Assembly (NCBI GenBank): GCA_964582525.1
Contig: CAZOSP010000011.1
Location: 1 to 46,579 of the forward strand
Length of the DNA: 46,579 bases
From: BB31 sp964582525
Lineage (GTDB): Bacteria; Pseudomonadota; Gammaproteobacteria; Beggiatoales; Beggiatoaceae
Direction: 5' to 3'
Notes under the pieces: model-generated
What the model saw: only the letters and a program-made list of their open reading frames with translations
Told to the model about the DNA's origin: nothing
Database searches by the model: none
Shown here: in pieces, positions 9,337 to 17,880 of the stretch
Position numbering within the stretch: the first letter of the stretch is position 1
Layout of the letters: every line of letters begins with the position of its first letter
Program-made: the position numbers and the translations under genes

Positions 9337-10341
9337 ATGCAAGATACTCACATTTCTTTAGCTCACGGCAATGGTGGGCGGTTTATGCGTGAATTGATTG
9401 AACAATTGTTTGTCCGTTATTTACGCAATCCTTGGTTAGATGTTCACACAGACGCAGCCTGCCTACCCTGTCTTACTAATGAATTATTCATCACTACCGA
9501 TGGCTTTACCGTGCAACCTCTGGAATTTCCCGGTGGCGATATTGGCTCACTGGCGGTGCATGGTACGGTCAATGATCTGGCGGTGTCAGGTGCTATGCCA
9601 CTCTATTTAACACTCAACGCATTTATTGAAGAAGGTTTAGAAATCAAACAACTCGAACGCTTGTTACAGAGTCTAGGGACGGCGGCACAAGCCGCAAACG
9701 TAGCCGTGGTTGCGGGAGATACCAAAGTTGTGCGGCGCGGTGAGGGCGGCGGTTTGTATTTAGCAACGACCGGCATAGGGGTAAAAACCGCGCAAGTTGA
9801 GCTAGGTTTGGCGCACATCCAAGCGGGTGACAAGCTGTTAGTCAGCGGCTCAGTGGGCGATCACGGCATCGCCGTGATGTTGGCACGAGAGCAGTTCGGT
9901 TTGCGTGGCGACGTGCGTTCTGACTGCGCCAATGTGTTGCCCTTAGCGCAAGCTATCTGGGATATGCCGGGCGTACATTTTATGCGTGACCCGACACGCG
10001 GCGGCGTGGCGACTGTGGCGCACGAAATTGCATCCGCTACAGGTTTTGGTATGCGTTTGCAACAGCCCGCGATTCCCATCCATGATGCGGTGCAAGCCGT
10101 GTGCGACATGCTGGGCTACGACCCGCTGTTTTTGGCGTGTGAAGGGCGGGTTGTCGCGGTAGTGGCTGGCGAGCAAGCAGAAACCGCGCTGGCGGCTTGG
10201 CGCACGCTGCCCGATGGAAAAAACGCAGCCATCATCGGCGAGGTAGTCAATACGCAAACGCAGGTGAGTTTGCTCACTGAGCTAGGCGGTGAACGGCTAT
10301 TAGAAGAATTAGAAGACGATCCTCTGCCGCGTATTTGTTAA
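9337..10341 (+). CDS. hypE: Hydrogenase maturation protein HypE
   Basis: 334 residues, the usual HypE length. The N-terminal AIRS/PurM-type ATP-binding domain includes HGNGGRFM near residue 10, DGFTVQPLEFPGGDIG and HGTVNDLAVSGA. The central domain has GDTKVVRRGEGGG, and the C-terminal AIRS_C domain has RDPTRGGVATVAHEI. The chain ends in PRIC, so the terminal Cys334 that carries the carbamoyl and later cyano group for the [NiFe] centre is intact. HypE works with HypF to make the CN ligands. No other hyp or hydrogenase gene is in the window, which is unusual since hyp genes are normally clustered. The ATG has no clear Shine-Dalgarno. Confidence 0.92.
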   Translation: MQDTHISLAHGNGGRFMRELIEQLFVRYLRNPWLDVHTDAACLPCLTNELFITTDGFTVQPLEFPGGDIGSLAVHGTVNDLAVSGAMPLYLTLNAFIEEGLEIKQLERLLQSLGTAAQAANVAVVAGDTKVVRRGEGGGLYLATTGIGVKTAQVELGLAHIQAGDKLLVSGSVGDHGIAVMLAREQFGLRGDVRSDCANVLPLAQAIWDMPGVHFMRDPTRGGVATVAHEIASATGFGMRLQQPAIPIHDAVQAVCDMLGYDPLFLACEGRVVAVVAGEQAETALAAWRTLPDGKNAAIIGEVVNTQTQVSLLTELGGERLLEELEDDPLPRIC

Positions 10342-10373
10342 GAAATATAGTGCTTTAGATAAATAATTTCCAA

Positions 10374-10406
10374 AAACCTGACAGGTCTTGAAGACCTGTC
10401 AGGTTT
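10374..10406 (+). repeat. Palindromic CCTGACAGG element
   Basis: A perfect 33-base palindrome with the centre at 10390 and the same arms as the 4968 copy, starting 33 bases after the hypE stop. It has no T run on the plus strand, so any terminator function would rest on the stem alone. It separates hypE from the Hsp70 operon. Confidence 0.8.
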
Positions 10407-10478
10407 GCGGAAGGCAATTTCATTATCTGAAAATCTACAGGTTGTAAAAACAGGCTGTTTTTCCACAGTGTTTTGTAA

Positions 10479-10484
10479 TATAAT
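10479..10484 (+). promoter_or_regulatory. Candidate -10 box for the Hsp70 operon
   Basis: A perfect TATAAT lies 41 bases upstream of the first gene of the operon (ATG at 10525). No good -35 hexamer is visible at 16-18 bases spacing, and no heat-shock sigma-32 consensus was seen, so this is a tentative call. Confidence 0.35.
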
Positions 10485-10524
10485 GACGGGTTTTTCGCCA
10501 ACATAGTCGTGCAGAGAGTGTGTT

Positions 10525-13026
10525 ATGAGTAAAAAACAACGCAGCAGCCGCCAAAAAAATCAAGCCACTTTGTCTGTCGCTGAATTGCAACAGCAAGCAG
10601 AAGCCGCCTTAGCCCAGCAGCGTTATAAAGAAGCGATTGACAGTTATAAACAATTACTTAAACACCAAGTAACTGCGCCTTGGCAAGCGGCATTAGCGCA
10701 AGCCTATCTGGGGCGTGGACATGAACTCGCCCGTAAAGGCATGTTCAAAGAAGCCGCCGTGATGTGGGAAAACCGTGCGACAAGCTGTGCAGACCAGTCG
10801 TTACGCGGACTATACCTCGAATGGTTGCTCAAAGGCGAGCGTTATGCCAATGCCGCCCTCATCTATCAAAAACATCTACCTGAATTAGAACAAGAAGCCC
10901 ATCATAAACAACTCGCCGCTTTGTTTGGTGCTTTATTGTTAAGCACCCAAAGTGAAGTTTTGCAAAAAAATCTGTCCGCAATACCACGCTGGGACAACTA
11001 CATACAAGCCGCGCAAGCATTGCTGGAAGCCTATTGCTCTGGGCTAATAGGGGCGGCATTAGACAGCCACTTAAACGCCATTTCCTTGCGTTCCCCATTT
11101 CGAGATTTGCGCATTCTTATCAAAGCCTTAGTCAGCCTCGAAACCGATCAAGCAAGTGCTTTAGAATGGGCAGAGAAAATACCGCCTGATTCACCCTATT
11201 TCGGATTAGCACAACTATTACCCAATCCCGCCCTAGAACTGTTGGATAATGTTGATGAATTACCCCGACCGCTGCCTAAACAAGATGCTTTTGTGGCTTC
11301 TTTATACGGTTGGGATAAAAAACAACAGCTTGTTTTTCAAAATTTATTAAAAAACCAAGAACGTAATCTCTTTGAATTTGTCTTAAAACAACACCAGGGT
11401 CTTGGTACTGCTTATGTGCAACAACTGTGTAAACAGTGGGCGCCGCTTCTGCCTTCCAGCTACATAAACACCTATCGAAGCTATTTTCCATTAAACGACT
11501 TTGAATATAACTGTGTGTCCGCGCTGCGCATTGAAAAAACAGATATCGAATATGCTATAGATATTTGGGACGATGCTTTAGACGCTTTGCATGATATGCA
11601 GACAGAAGAAGCAACGCGCCATAAAGCCGCTCTAATCCAAAAACGGCGTATTTTATTGTTGCGTAAAAGTGGATTTGATAATTTAATCAATTTAGAAAAA
11701 CCTTTACAAAATTGTATTGACTGGAATCCTAACGATAAAACCGCTTGGTTAGAACTCATCGCGTTATATAAGGAAAAAGATGATAAACAAAATTATTATA
11801 ATCAAGTTAATGAAGCCTTAACGCAATTTCCTAAAGACGTAGATGTTTTACTCAGCGCAGTTGCAGCCGCGCAACACCGTCAAGCATTTAAGAAAGCAGC
11901 AGGCTATGCTCAGGATATTTTACGTGTTGATCCCATCAATAGCCAAGCCCGTCGTGCTTTAATTGAATCGCATTTAGGTCATGCGCGGAAACAATTAAAA
12001 CAAGAAAAATATCACCTGGTTAGTAAAGAACTAGAAAGCGCACTTCAATATGAGCGCGGCGAAGTGCATATTGCCTTACACATTAACCAAGCTCTACTTG
12101 ACTATCAATTAGGAAAAAGCAATAGTGCGTTAGAAGAATTACAATTAACCACTCAACATGCACACAGCTTACTAGGTGGCTATGCAGTGATTTTTTTAGA
12201 GTGCAAGCAAGCTAATATAAACCCTGAGTTGCTTATTCAATGTTACAAGAAAAAACCGCCAAAGCCACCTTTGCTGCCGGCTTGGAATAAAGGTTATGTA
12301 CCCAGTGCTGAGGAATTACTCTGCCTGCCTAAGCTATTAAGTCCATATAAAGCGGATTCTAATCTAAAATCTTTTTTGCGAGAATGGCAAACGCTGCTGC
12401 AAAAAGCTGCTCGTCAAAGCTTAAAAATTGAACAACTATTAGTTTTGTGTGATTTCTTTAAGCAAATGGAGTTATACAGATTATTACAATCCTATGCAGA
12501 AGTTGGTTTAAAAAAATCACCTCAACATACAACATTTACTTTTTATGCCATTTATGCTAAAACCGATGCAGATATTTTTTCTATTAGTTCAAGTGATTAT
12601 GAACGCTTAAGACGCGCCTTAGATAATGCGCACGACGCAGATGATCATCGCACGGCGGTACTCATTCTTAATTTCTTTAAACAGAAAGAACAAAAAATGG
12701 TTGAAGATATAGATTCTTCAATACTCGACATGTCGAATGAAGGTATGCATAAAATTAAAGATTTGTTTGAAGGAGACCCAGATAAAATATTGGAAATTGT
12801 TTTTGACGGACGAGTTCCCTCACAAAAAGAAATTGATGAGCTAGGACCTGATGGTCTGATGCTGCGCCTGTTACAAAAAATTAATCTCATTCCTGAGGAT
12901 GAAGGAGATGATAGAGGCAGCAAGCTTGACGGTTTGTTTGACGAAGATGAAGAGGATGATTATGGTGGTAAAGTGCCACCGTCAAGACGTAAGAAAACCG
13001 CTAAATCACGTAAAAAAGGGAAGTGA
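10525..13026 (+). CDS. Large TPR-like helical repeat protein of the alternative Hsp70 operon
   Basis: 833 residues. A basic start (KKQRSSRQKNQ) is followed by a TPR-like unit (residues 16-50, with AEAALAQQRYKEAIDSYKQLL) and a long run of helical repeats up to about residue 760. The end is an acidic block (about 795-815) and then a Lys/Arg-rich tail. There is no signal peptide or membrane segment. It is the first gene of a run in which the J protein starts 4 bases after its stop. Such a protein could act as a substrate or client adaptor for the Hsp70 encoded three genes later, by analogy with TPR co-chaperones such as Hop or YbbN. That role is inferred from position. I do not recognise a named family beyond TPR. 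Confidence 0.75.
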   Translation: MSKKQRSSRQKNQATLSVAELQQQAEAALAQQRYKEAIDSYKQLLKHQVTAPWQAALAQAYLGRGHELARKGMFKEAAVMWENRATSCADQSLRGLYLEWLLKGERYANAALIYQKHLPELEQEAHHKQLAALFGALLLSTQSEVLQKNLSAIPRWDNYIQAAQALLEAYCSGLIGAALDSHLNAISLRSPFRDLRILIKALVSLETDQASALEWAEKIPPDSPYFGLAQLLPNPALELLDNVDELPRPLPKQDAFVASLYGWDKKQQLVFQNLLKNQERNLFEFVLKQHQGLGTAYVQQLCKQWAPLLPSSYINTYRSYFPLNDFEYNCVSALRIEKTDIEYAIDIWDDALDALHDMQTEEATRHKAALIQKRRILLLRKSGFDNLINLEKPLQNCIDWNPNDKTAWLELIALYKEKDDKQNYYNQVNEALTQFPKDVDVLLSAVAAAQHRQAFKKAAGYAQDILRVDPINSQARRALIESHLGHARKQLKQEKYHLVSKELESALQYERGEVHIALHINQALLDYQLGKSNSALEELQLTTQHAHSLLGGYAVIFLECKQANINPELLIQCYKKKPPKPPLLPAWNKGYVPSAEELLCLPKLLSPYKADSNLKSFLREWQTLLQKAARQSLKIEQLLVLCDFFKQMELYRLLQSYAEVGLKKSPQHTTFTFYAIYAKTDADIFSISSSDYERLRRALDNAHDADDHRTAVLILNFFKQKEQKMVEDIDSSILDMSNEGMHKIKDLFEGDPDKILEIVFDGRVPSQKEIDELGPDGLMLRLLQKINLIPEDEGDDRGSKLDGLFDEDEEDDYGGKVPPSRRKKTAKSRKKGK

Positions 13027-13029
13027 AGC

Positions 13030-13344
13030 ATGACACCGTTTGAAATTCTTAATGTATCTACGGATGCCGGCGATACAGAAATTAAGCAAGCTTACTTACA
13101 AAAAATACGCGACTATCCGCCCGAACATGCTCCAAAACAATTTCAACGCATTCGTAGTGCCTTTGAGAAAATTGAAAATCAACAAAAGCGTTTAGAATAT
13201 GAGTTGTTTACTACTTATGAACCGTCAGTGAGTGAATTGATTGGGCATTTATTACAACAACGCGGCAAAGTACAACGTCCTAATAAAGCTGTATTTTGTC
13301 AAGCTTTATTAGCCAGTATTCAAGCCAAACAAATACAGAGTTAG
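13030..13344 (+). CDS. Degenerate J-domain protein (HPD replaced by YPPE)
   Basis: 104 residues. The first 65 residues read as a J domain: PFEILNVSTDAGDTEIKQAYLQKIR is helix I-II, and FQRIRSAFEKI with RLEYEL forms helices III and IV. The loop that carries the invariant HPD in active J proteins reads Y-P-P-E-H here (residues 29-33). HPD is needed to stimulate Hsp70 ATPase in canonical systems, so this protein either works in another way or only binds. It has no zinc-finger or C-terminal substrate domains. It sits between the TPR gene and the GrpE-like gene with gaps of only 3-4 bases. Confidence 0.75.
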   Translation: MTPFEILNVSTDAGDTEIKQAYLQKIRDYPPEHAPKQFQRIRSAFEKIENQQKRLEYELFTTYEPSVSELIGHLLQQRGKVQRPNKAVFCQALLASIQAKQIQS

Positions 13345-13348
13345 GGCT

Positions 13349-13990
13349 ATGGATAAGAATGACTTATTAAGTGCTTTTCAAACTTATCTGGAGGGCGCGG
13401 AATGGGCAGAAACTCAAGAAGAAGATGCTGATTTGTATGGTTTGCTGACTGAAATGGCAGCCTTGCGCACCGAAGTTAAAGCAGAATCGCGGCAATTTAA
13501 GAATGCTTTAGATGACTTTAAGCAGGTACTTGAACATCAGCAAAGCAACTATGATTCATTGGCGAAAAATTTAGACTCTGCCAAAACCGAGCAACAACGC
13601 CAAGTGCAAGCGGCGCAACGAGATTTGTTATTGGATTGGTTAGAAGTCTATGATCGGATGGCGGCGGGCTTGGAAGTACTACTGCATTACAAAGCGGGGT
13701 TTTGGAGTGGAAAACGTCATAAAGCCTTAGTTGAAAGTGTGCGCGAGGGGCAAAGTATGACTCTAAGACGCATGACACAGCTTTTAGAACGCTATCATGT
13801 ACATCCAATTGAAACCGTCGGTAAAGTATTAGACCCATATTTAATGCGGGCAGTTGAAACAGTCAATGACACGCGCTATGAAAACGCTTGCGTGGTAGAA
13901 GAACTACGCACTGGATTTATCTGGCATCAAGAGGTTCTGCGTTTAGCAGAAGTAAAAGTTAATAAATTAACGGAAGATTCACATGAATGA
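13349..13990 (+). CDS. GrpE-like nucleotide exchange factor
   Basis: 213 residues. Residues 25-85 are a long charged helix (coiled coil), followed by the GrpE-like core LLDWLEVYDRMAAGLEVLLHY near 95-115 and a final beta-rich part ending in ELRTGFIWHQEVLRLAEVKV. In GrpE the paired helices dimerise and the beta wing opens the Hsp70 nucleotide cleft. The match is remote but the gene order J-GrpE-Hsp70 supports it. Its stop overlaps the Hsp70 start by 8 bases (13983-13990), so translation is coupled and the two proteins are probably made in equal amounts. Confidence 0.72.
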   Translation: MDKNDLLSAFQTYLEGAEWAETQEEDADLYGLLTEMAALRTEVKAESRQFKNALDDFKQVLEHQQSNYDSLAKNLDSAKTEQQRQVQAAQRDLLLDWLEVYDRMAAGLEVLLHYKAGFWSGKRHKALVESVREGQSMTLRRMTQLLERYHVHPIETVGKVLDPYLMRAVETVNDTRYENACVVEELRTGFIWHQEVLRLAEVKVNKLTEDSHE

Positions 13991-15722
13991 AATCATCATC
14001 GGTATTGATTTAGGTACTACCAATTCTGAAGTCGCTGTCGTGCAAGATGGCAAAGTCGTTGTTATTGAAGATCAGGGTAAACAACTGTTGCCTTCTTTTG
14101 TGGGCTTAAGTGATAACAATGAAATTCTCGTTGGTGAAACAGCGAAGAATCAATATGCACTCTATCCCGAACGCACCATTAAGTCGATTAAACGAAAAAT
14201 GGGGGAAGATGTGCAGGTGGTGATGGGCGAGCAAAGTTATCGCCCACAAGAAATTTCTGCGATTATTCTCAAGCGTTTGAAAGCCATTGCGGAGAATTAT
14301 TTAGGGCAACCGGTGAATAAAGCAGTGATCACGGTGCCTGCCTATTTTTCTGATACACAACGTCAAGCTACCCGTGAAGCGGGCGAAATTGCTGGGCTTG
14401 AAGTAGTGCGCATGATTAATGAGCCTACTGCGGCTGCCTTGTCTTATGAAAGCAATCAAAAAAGCCATCGCCGTGTATTGGTGTACGATTTAGGAGGCGG
14501 TACTTTTGATGTGTCGGTGGTTAATATTGAAAATGATGTGGTGGAAGTCGTTTCCAGTCATGGTAATAATCACTTGGGTGGTGATGATTTTGATCAGAAA
14601 ATCATTGATTTCTTAATCGACCACTTAAAAGAACAAGGAATAGATGCCAGTGCTTCCAATAAAACCATGGCGCGTTTAACCCGTGCGGCAGAAAAAGCAA
14701 AATTGGTTTTATCAGATGAACCTTTTGTAAAAATTGAAGAAGAATACATTGCCGAAAAAGCTGGCAAGCCGATACATTTGTCGATTGAACTGGCACGCCA
14801 TGTTTTTGAGTCAATGATTGAGGATTATATTAACGAAACACTAGATGCCGTACATACCGCGCTCAGCGATGCTAAATTGACTGCCACGGAGATTGATAAG
14901 GTGTTGTTGGTCGGTGGTAGTACCCGCGTACCTGTGGTGCGTGAGCGTTTGTACCGAGAATTTAATATGGAACCGCATAGTGAAGTGCATCCTGATTTAT
15001 GTGTCGCCACTGGTGCGGCGATTCAGGCGGCAATGATTGGCGGGACCAAGGTTTCTACGGTGTTGGTGGATGTCACGCCTTATACTTATGGTACCAGTGC
15101 GTTAGGGGAGGTGAATGGAGAATTTTCGCCATTTATGTATTGCCCGATTATTCGTAAAAACACGCCGTTACCGGTCAGCAAAAGCGAAGTATTCCTCACT
15201 AGCTATGATAATCAGGAAATTGTTGAAGTCAAAATTTATCAAGGTGAAGACCCTGATGCTTTAAACAATATTGAAATTGGTAAATTCACTGTTGAAGGCT
15301 TGCGCAAAGTTGAGGCGGGTAATCATATTGTCATCAGTTTGAATTTAGACTTAAATGGTGTATTACACGTTTCTGCTAAAGAGAAAAAAACTGGTTTAGA
15401 AAAACAGATTACCATTGAGAATGCGATTTTGCGTTTTGCCGAAGATGCTTTAGAAGATGCGCGTCAGCGTATTAATGCTTTCTTTGCTGATGATGGAAAT
15501 GAAGCTCAAGCAGAAACAAGCGAACAACAAGACATTAAAAAAGCCCGCGCTTTAATTGAAAAAGCACAAAATCTGTTGGACAAAGCCAGTGCAGAAGATC
15601 GAGAAGACATGGTCAATCTCATTGAAGAACTCCAGTCCGCCATAGATGCCGAAAATGTGGAACAAATCGTAGACGGCACGGAGCAACTCACAGATATTTT
15701 GTATTACTTGGATAAGGAATAA
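13983..15722 (+). CDS. Second Hsp70 (DnaK-like chaperone)
   Basis: 579 residues, about 60 shorter than E. coli DnaK. The ATPase domain is complete: IDLGTTNSEV at 8-17, PAYFSDTQRQATREAGEIAGL, NEPTAAALSY, VYDLGGGTFDV at 167-177, and LVGGSTRVPVV. The beta-sandwich substrate domain follows (about 385-500, DVTPYTYGTSALGEVNGEFSPF). The lid is short and the chain ends in LYYLDKE, without the extended DnaK tail. It has a dedicated J protein, exchange factor, TPR protein and zinc-ribbon protein in one operon. That argues for a specialised chaperone and not the housekeeping dnaK, which usually lies in grpE-dnaK-dnaJ order. Confidence 0.93.
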   Translation: MNEIIIGIDLGTTNSEVAVVQDGKVVVIEDQGKQLLPSFVGLSDNNEILVGETAKNQYALYPERTIKSIKRKMGEDVQVVMGEQSYRPQEISAIILKRLKAIAENYLGQPVNKAVITVPAYFSDTQRQATREAGEIAGLEVVRMINEPTAAALSYESNQKSHRRVLVYDLGGGTFDVSVVNIENDVVEVVSSHGNNHLGGDDFDQKIIDFLIDHLKEQGIDASASNKTMARLTRAAEKAKLVLSDEPFVKIEEEYIAEKAGKPIHLSIELARHVFESMIEDYINETLDAVHTALSDAKLTATEIDKVLLVGGSTRVPVVRERLYREFNMEPHSEVHPDLCVATGAAIQAAMIGGTKVSTVLVDVTPYTYGTSALGEVNGEFSPFMYCPIIRKNTPLPVSKSEVFLTSYDNQEIVEVKIYQGEDPDALNNIEIGKFTVEGLRKVEAGNHIVISLNLDLNGVLHVSAKEKKTGLEKQITIENAILRFAEDALEDARQRINAFFADDGNEAQAETSEQQDIKKARALIEKAQNLLDKASAEDREDMVNLIEELQSAIDAENVEQIVDGTEQLTDILYYLDKE

Positions 15723-15733
15723 AGGAGATTCTT

Positions 15734-16210
15734 GTGGAACGCTGCCCAGTCTGTCGCGCCCGTTTGTCCACGCCGCTGTGTCGGCGTTGTGGAGCAGATT
15801 ACGCGCCGGCTTACGCGGCGGCGCAACAGGCGCAGCAGGAAGTGCGTGAGGCACTTAGCCTGTGGGCGCGTGGTTATTTGGAAACTGCCGCGCAGCTTTT
15901 GCAGCATAGCTTGCAATGCAAACAAGACGCTGTAGTTGTACAGTTGCTCGATTGCTTGTTACAAAAATTGTCGCAACAAGCGGTACAACACCTACTCAAT
16001 GATGACTCGGTTGCAGCAGAACATCTTTGCCGAGTCATTCTCGCCATTAAATTCATGCCTTTGATTGCACAACTGCACGCCTTTTTACAAACCAAAAACC
16101 AGCGTCAGAGCGTCACCAACCTGGTTTCTAATGAGGAACATTTGCTAAATAGCAGATATCTTCAACCCTATATCTTTAATCATTCTAAAATCCATTTTAA
16201 TTCTCGTTGA
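15734..16210 (+). CDS. Zinc-ribbon protein of the Hsp70 operon
   Basis: 158 residues from a GTG start with a strong AAGGAG (15722-15727) lying on the Hsp70 stop codon. The N-terminus is a small zinc ribbon: C4-x2-C7 and C16-x2-C19. The rest (25-115) is helical and rich in Gln, Ala and Leu, with the look of one or two TPR-like hairpins (ALSLWARGYLETAAQLLQHSL). The end is polar. I know no family name. As the last gene of a close-packed run it is probably an accessory factor of the chaperone, for example a client or ribosome-binding adaptor. This is inferred from position only. Confidence 0.65.
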   Translation: MERCPVCRARLSTPLCRRCGADYAPAYAAAQQAQQEVREALSLWARGYLETAAQLLQHSLQCKQDAVVVQLLDCLLQKLSQQAVQHLLNDDSVAAEHLCRVILAIKFMPLIAQLHAFLQTKNQRQSVTNLVSNEEHLLNSRYLQPYIFNHSKIHFNSR

Positions 16211-16261
16211 GCAGGGGTTGAAACCTTGCTCGCACGGTAAAGCATTCACATCTCCCAAGTA

Positions 16262-16296
16262 AAAACCTGACAGGTCTTGAAGACCTGTCAGGTTTT
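16262..16296 (+). repeat. Palindromic CCTGACAGG element between convergent genes
   Basis: The same palindrome as at 4968 and 10374, with one extra matching base pair on each side (AAAACC...GGTTTT). It lies between the zinc-ribbon gene (plus strand) and serS (minus strand), where it could stop transcription from both directions. The rest of the 247-base gap holds no credible gene. Confidence 0.8.
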
Positions 16297-16457
16297 GGCG
16301 CGGTGTAAACGCTGACGACGGATGCGGATACGGTTGATGTATCTGTGTTGACTCTGTATGAAATGGAATTTGGCTCTAATGAAACGCTTGCGTTTTTGTC
16401 GCTGAGACGGATTTGCAAGGGGCTGACGCGGGATGTCAGCCGCTCTCGGAAAAACTG

Positions 16458-17726
16458 TCAAAGATGCGTAGCACCGCCCATGTAGCTTTGCAATACATCG
16501 GGAATGGCGATTTTTCCAGCTTCGTCTTGATAGTTTTCCAGCACTGCCACCAGCGCACGTCCGACGGCTAAACCCGAACCATTGAGGGTATGCAGAAAAG
16601 CGGGTTTTTTCATCTCGCTGCTTTTGTAGCGAGCTTTCATGCGCCGCGCTTGGAAAGCTTCAAAATTGCTGCAAGAGGAAATTTCGCGGTATTTTTCCTG
16701 CCCCGGCAGCCAGACTTCTAAGTCATAGGTTTTGGCTGAAGAAAAACCGATGTCGCCGCTGCACAGTGCCATAGTGCGGTAGGGTAAATCGAGTTTTTGC
16801 AACACGGTTTCCGCTTGTCCGGTCAATTCTTCTAAGGCTTGATAGGAGTTATCTGGATGGACAAATTGTACTAACTCGATTTTTTCAAATTGGTGCTGAC
16901 GAATCATGCCGCGGGTATCTTTGCCGTAAGAACCCGCTTCGCTGCGAAAACAAGGCGTGTGAGCGGTGAAGCGCAGGGGTAAATCCTCGCCTTTGAAAAT
17001 GACATCGCGTGCGAGGTTGGTCAGTGGCACTTCGGCGGTCGGGATTAAATAGAAATCGCTGCCAGCTTTGAATAAATCGGCGGCAAATTTGGGTAATTGT
17101 CCGGTGCCAAACAAGCTGTCGGCATTGACCAAATAAGGCACATACAGCTCGGTGTAGCCATGCTCGCGGGTGTGTAAATCTAGCATAAACTGAATCAGTG
17201 CGCGGTGCAGTCGCGCCATGTTTGCGCGTAATACGACAAAGCGTGAACCGGTGATTTTTGTCGCATTGTCAAAATCCATCAGATTGTCTTGCGCACCTAA
17301 ATCGACATGATCTTTGGCTACAAAATCAAAAGCTTTGGGCGTACCCCAACGGCGCACTTCTCGATTGTCTTGTTCGCTGGTTCCCGGCGGCGTACTCACA
17401 TGCGGCAGGTTGGGAATGCCGGCAATAATGTCTTGCAAACGCGCTTGGATGTCAGCCAGTTTTTCTTCGCTGTGCTTGAGTTGCAGCCCTAAATCATCTA
17501 CGGCTGCCAGCAACGGCTGAATGTCTTCGTCAGCCGCTTTGGCTTTGCCGATGGCTTTAGAACGGCTGTTGCGCTCGGTTTGTAAATCCTGCGTTTGCAT
17601 CTGGCAGGTTTTACGTTCGGTTTCCAGTTCGGTTAATGTGGTGATGGGCAGCGAATAGCCACGAGTAGCCAGCGCGGCGGCGATTTCAGATAAGTCGTCT
17701 TGACGGAATAATTGTGGGTCTAGCAT
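16458..17726 (-). CDS. serS: Serine-tRNA ligase
   Basis: 422 residues, normal for bacterial SerRS. The N-terminal part (1-110) is the long antiparallel coiled-coil arm that grips the tRNA-Ser variable arm. The class II catalytic core follows: motif 2 region with FRSEAGSYGKDTRGMIRQHQFEKIE, and motif 3 near the C-terminus with TLNGSGLAVGRALVAVLENYQ. The chain ends in MGGATHL. It charges tRNA-Ser with serine in the cytoplasm. It is the last gene of the minus-strand group rplY-pth-ychF-serS, 154 bases after ychF, so it may have its own promoter. A matching tRNA-Ser(UGA) is at 34780. Confidence 0.97.
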   Translation of the reverse strand: MLDPQLFRQDDLSEIAAALATRGYSLPITTLTELETERKTCQMQTQDLQTERNSRSKAIGKAKAADEDIQPLLAAVDDLGLQLKHSEEKLADIQARLQDIIAGIPNLPHVSTPPGTSEQDNREVRRWGTPKAFDFVAKDHVDLGAQDNLMDFDNATKITGSRFVVLRANMARLHRALIQFMLDLHTREHGYTELYVPYLVNADSLFGTGQLPKFAADLFKAGSDFYLIPTAEVPLTNLARDVIFKGEDLPLRFTAHTPCFRSEAGSYGKDTRGMIRQHQFEKIELVQFVHPDNSYQALEELTGQAETVLQKLDLPYRTMALCSGDIGFSSAKTYDLEVWLPGQEKYREISSCSNFEAFQARRMKARYKSSEMKKPAFLHTLNGSGLAVGRALVAVLENYQDEAGKIAIPDVLQSYMGGATHL

Positions 17727-17880
17727 GAGTAGTGTCCTGTATTAAGGCGGCGGGGCTATGCTTTTGACGTGATGATGTTCGGTTTTCAGAGTGAAAGCTT
17801 ATTGTGCTGATTTTCAAAACGCAAGCGACGCTGACCGCGCACATCAACAATACGCGGCGCTATTGGGCGCGTGGGTGCGG

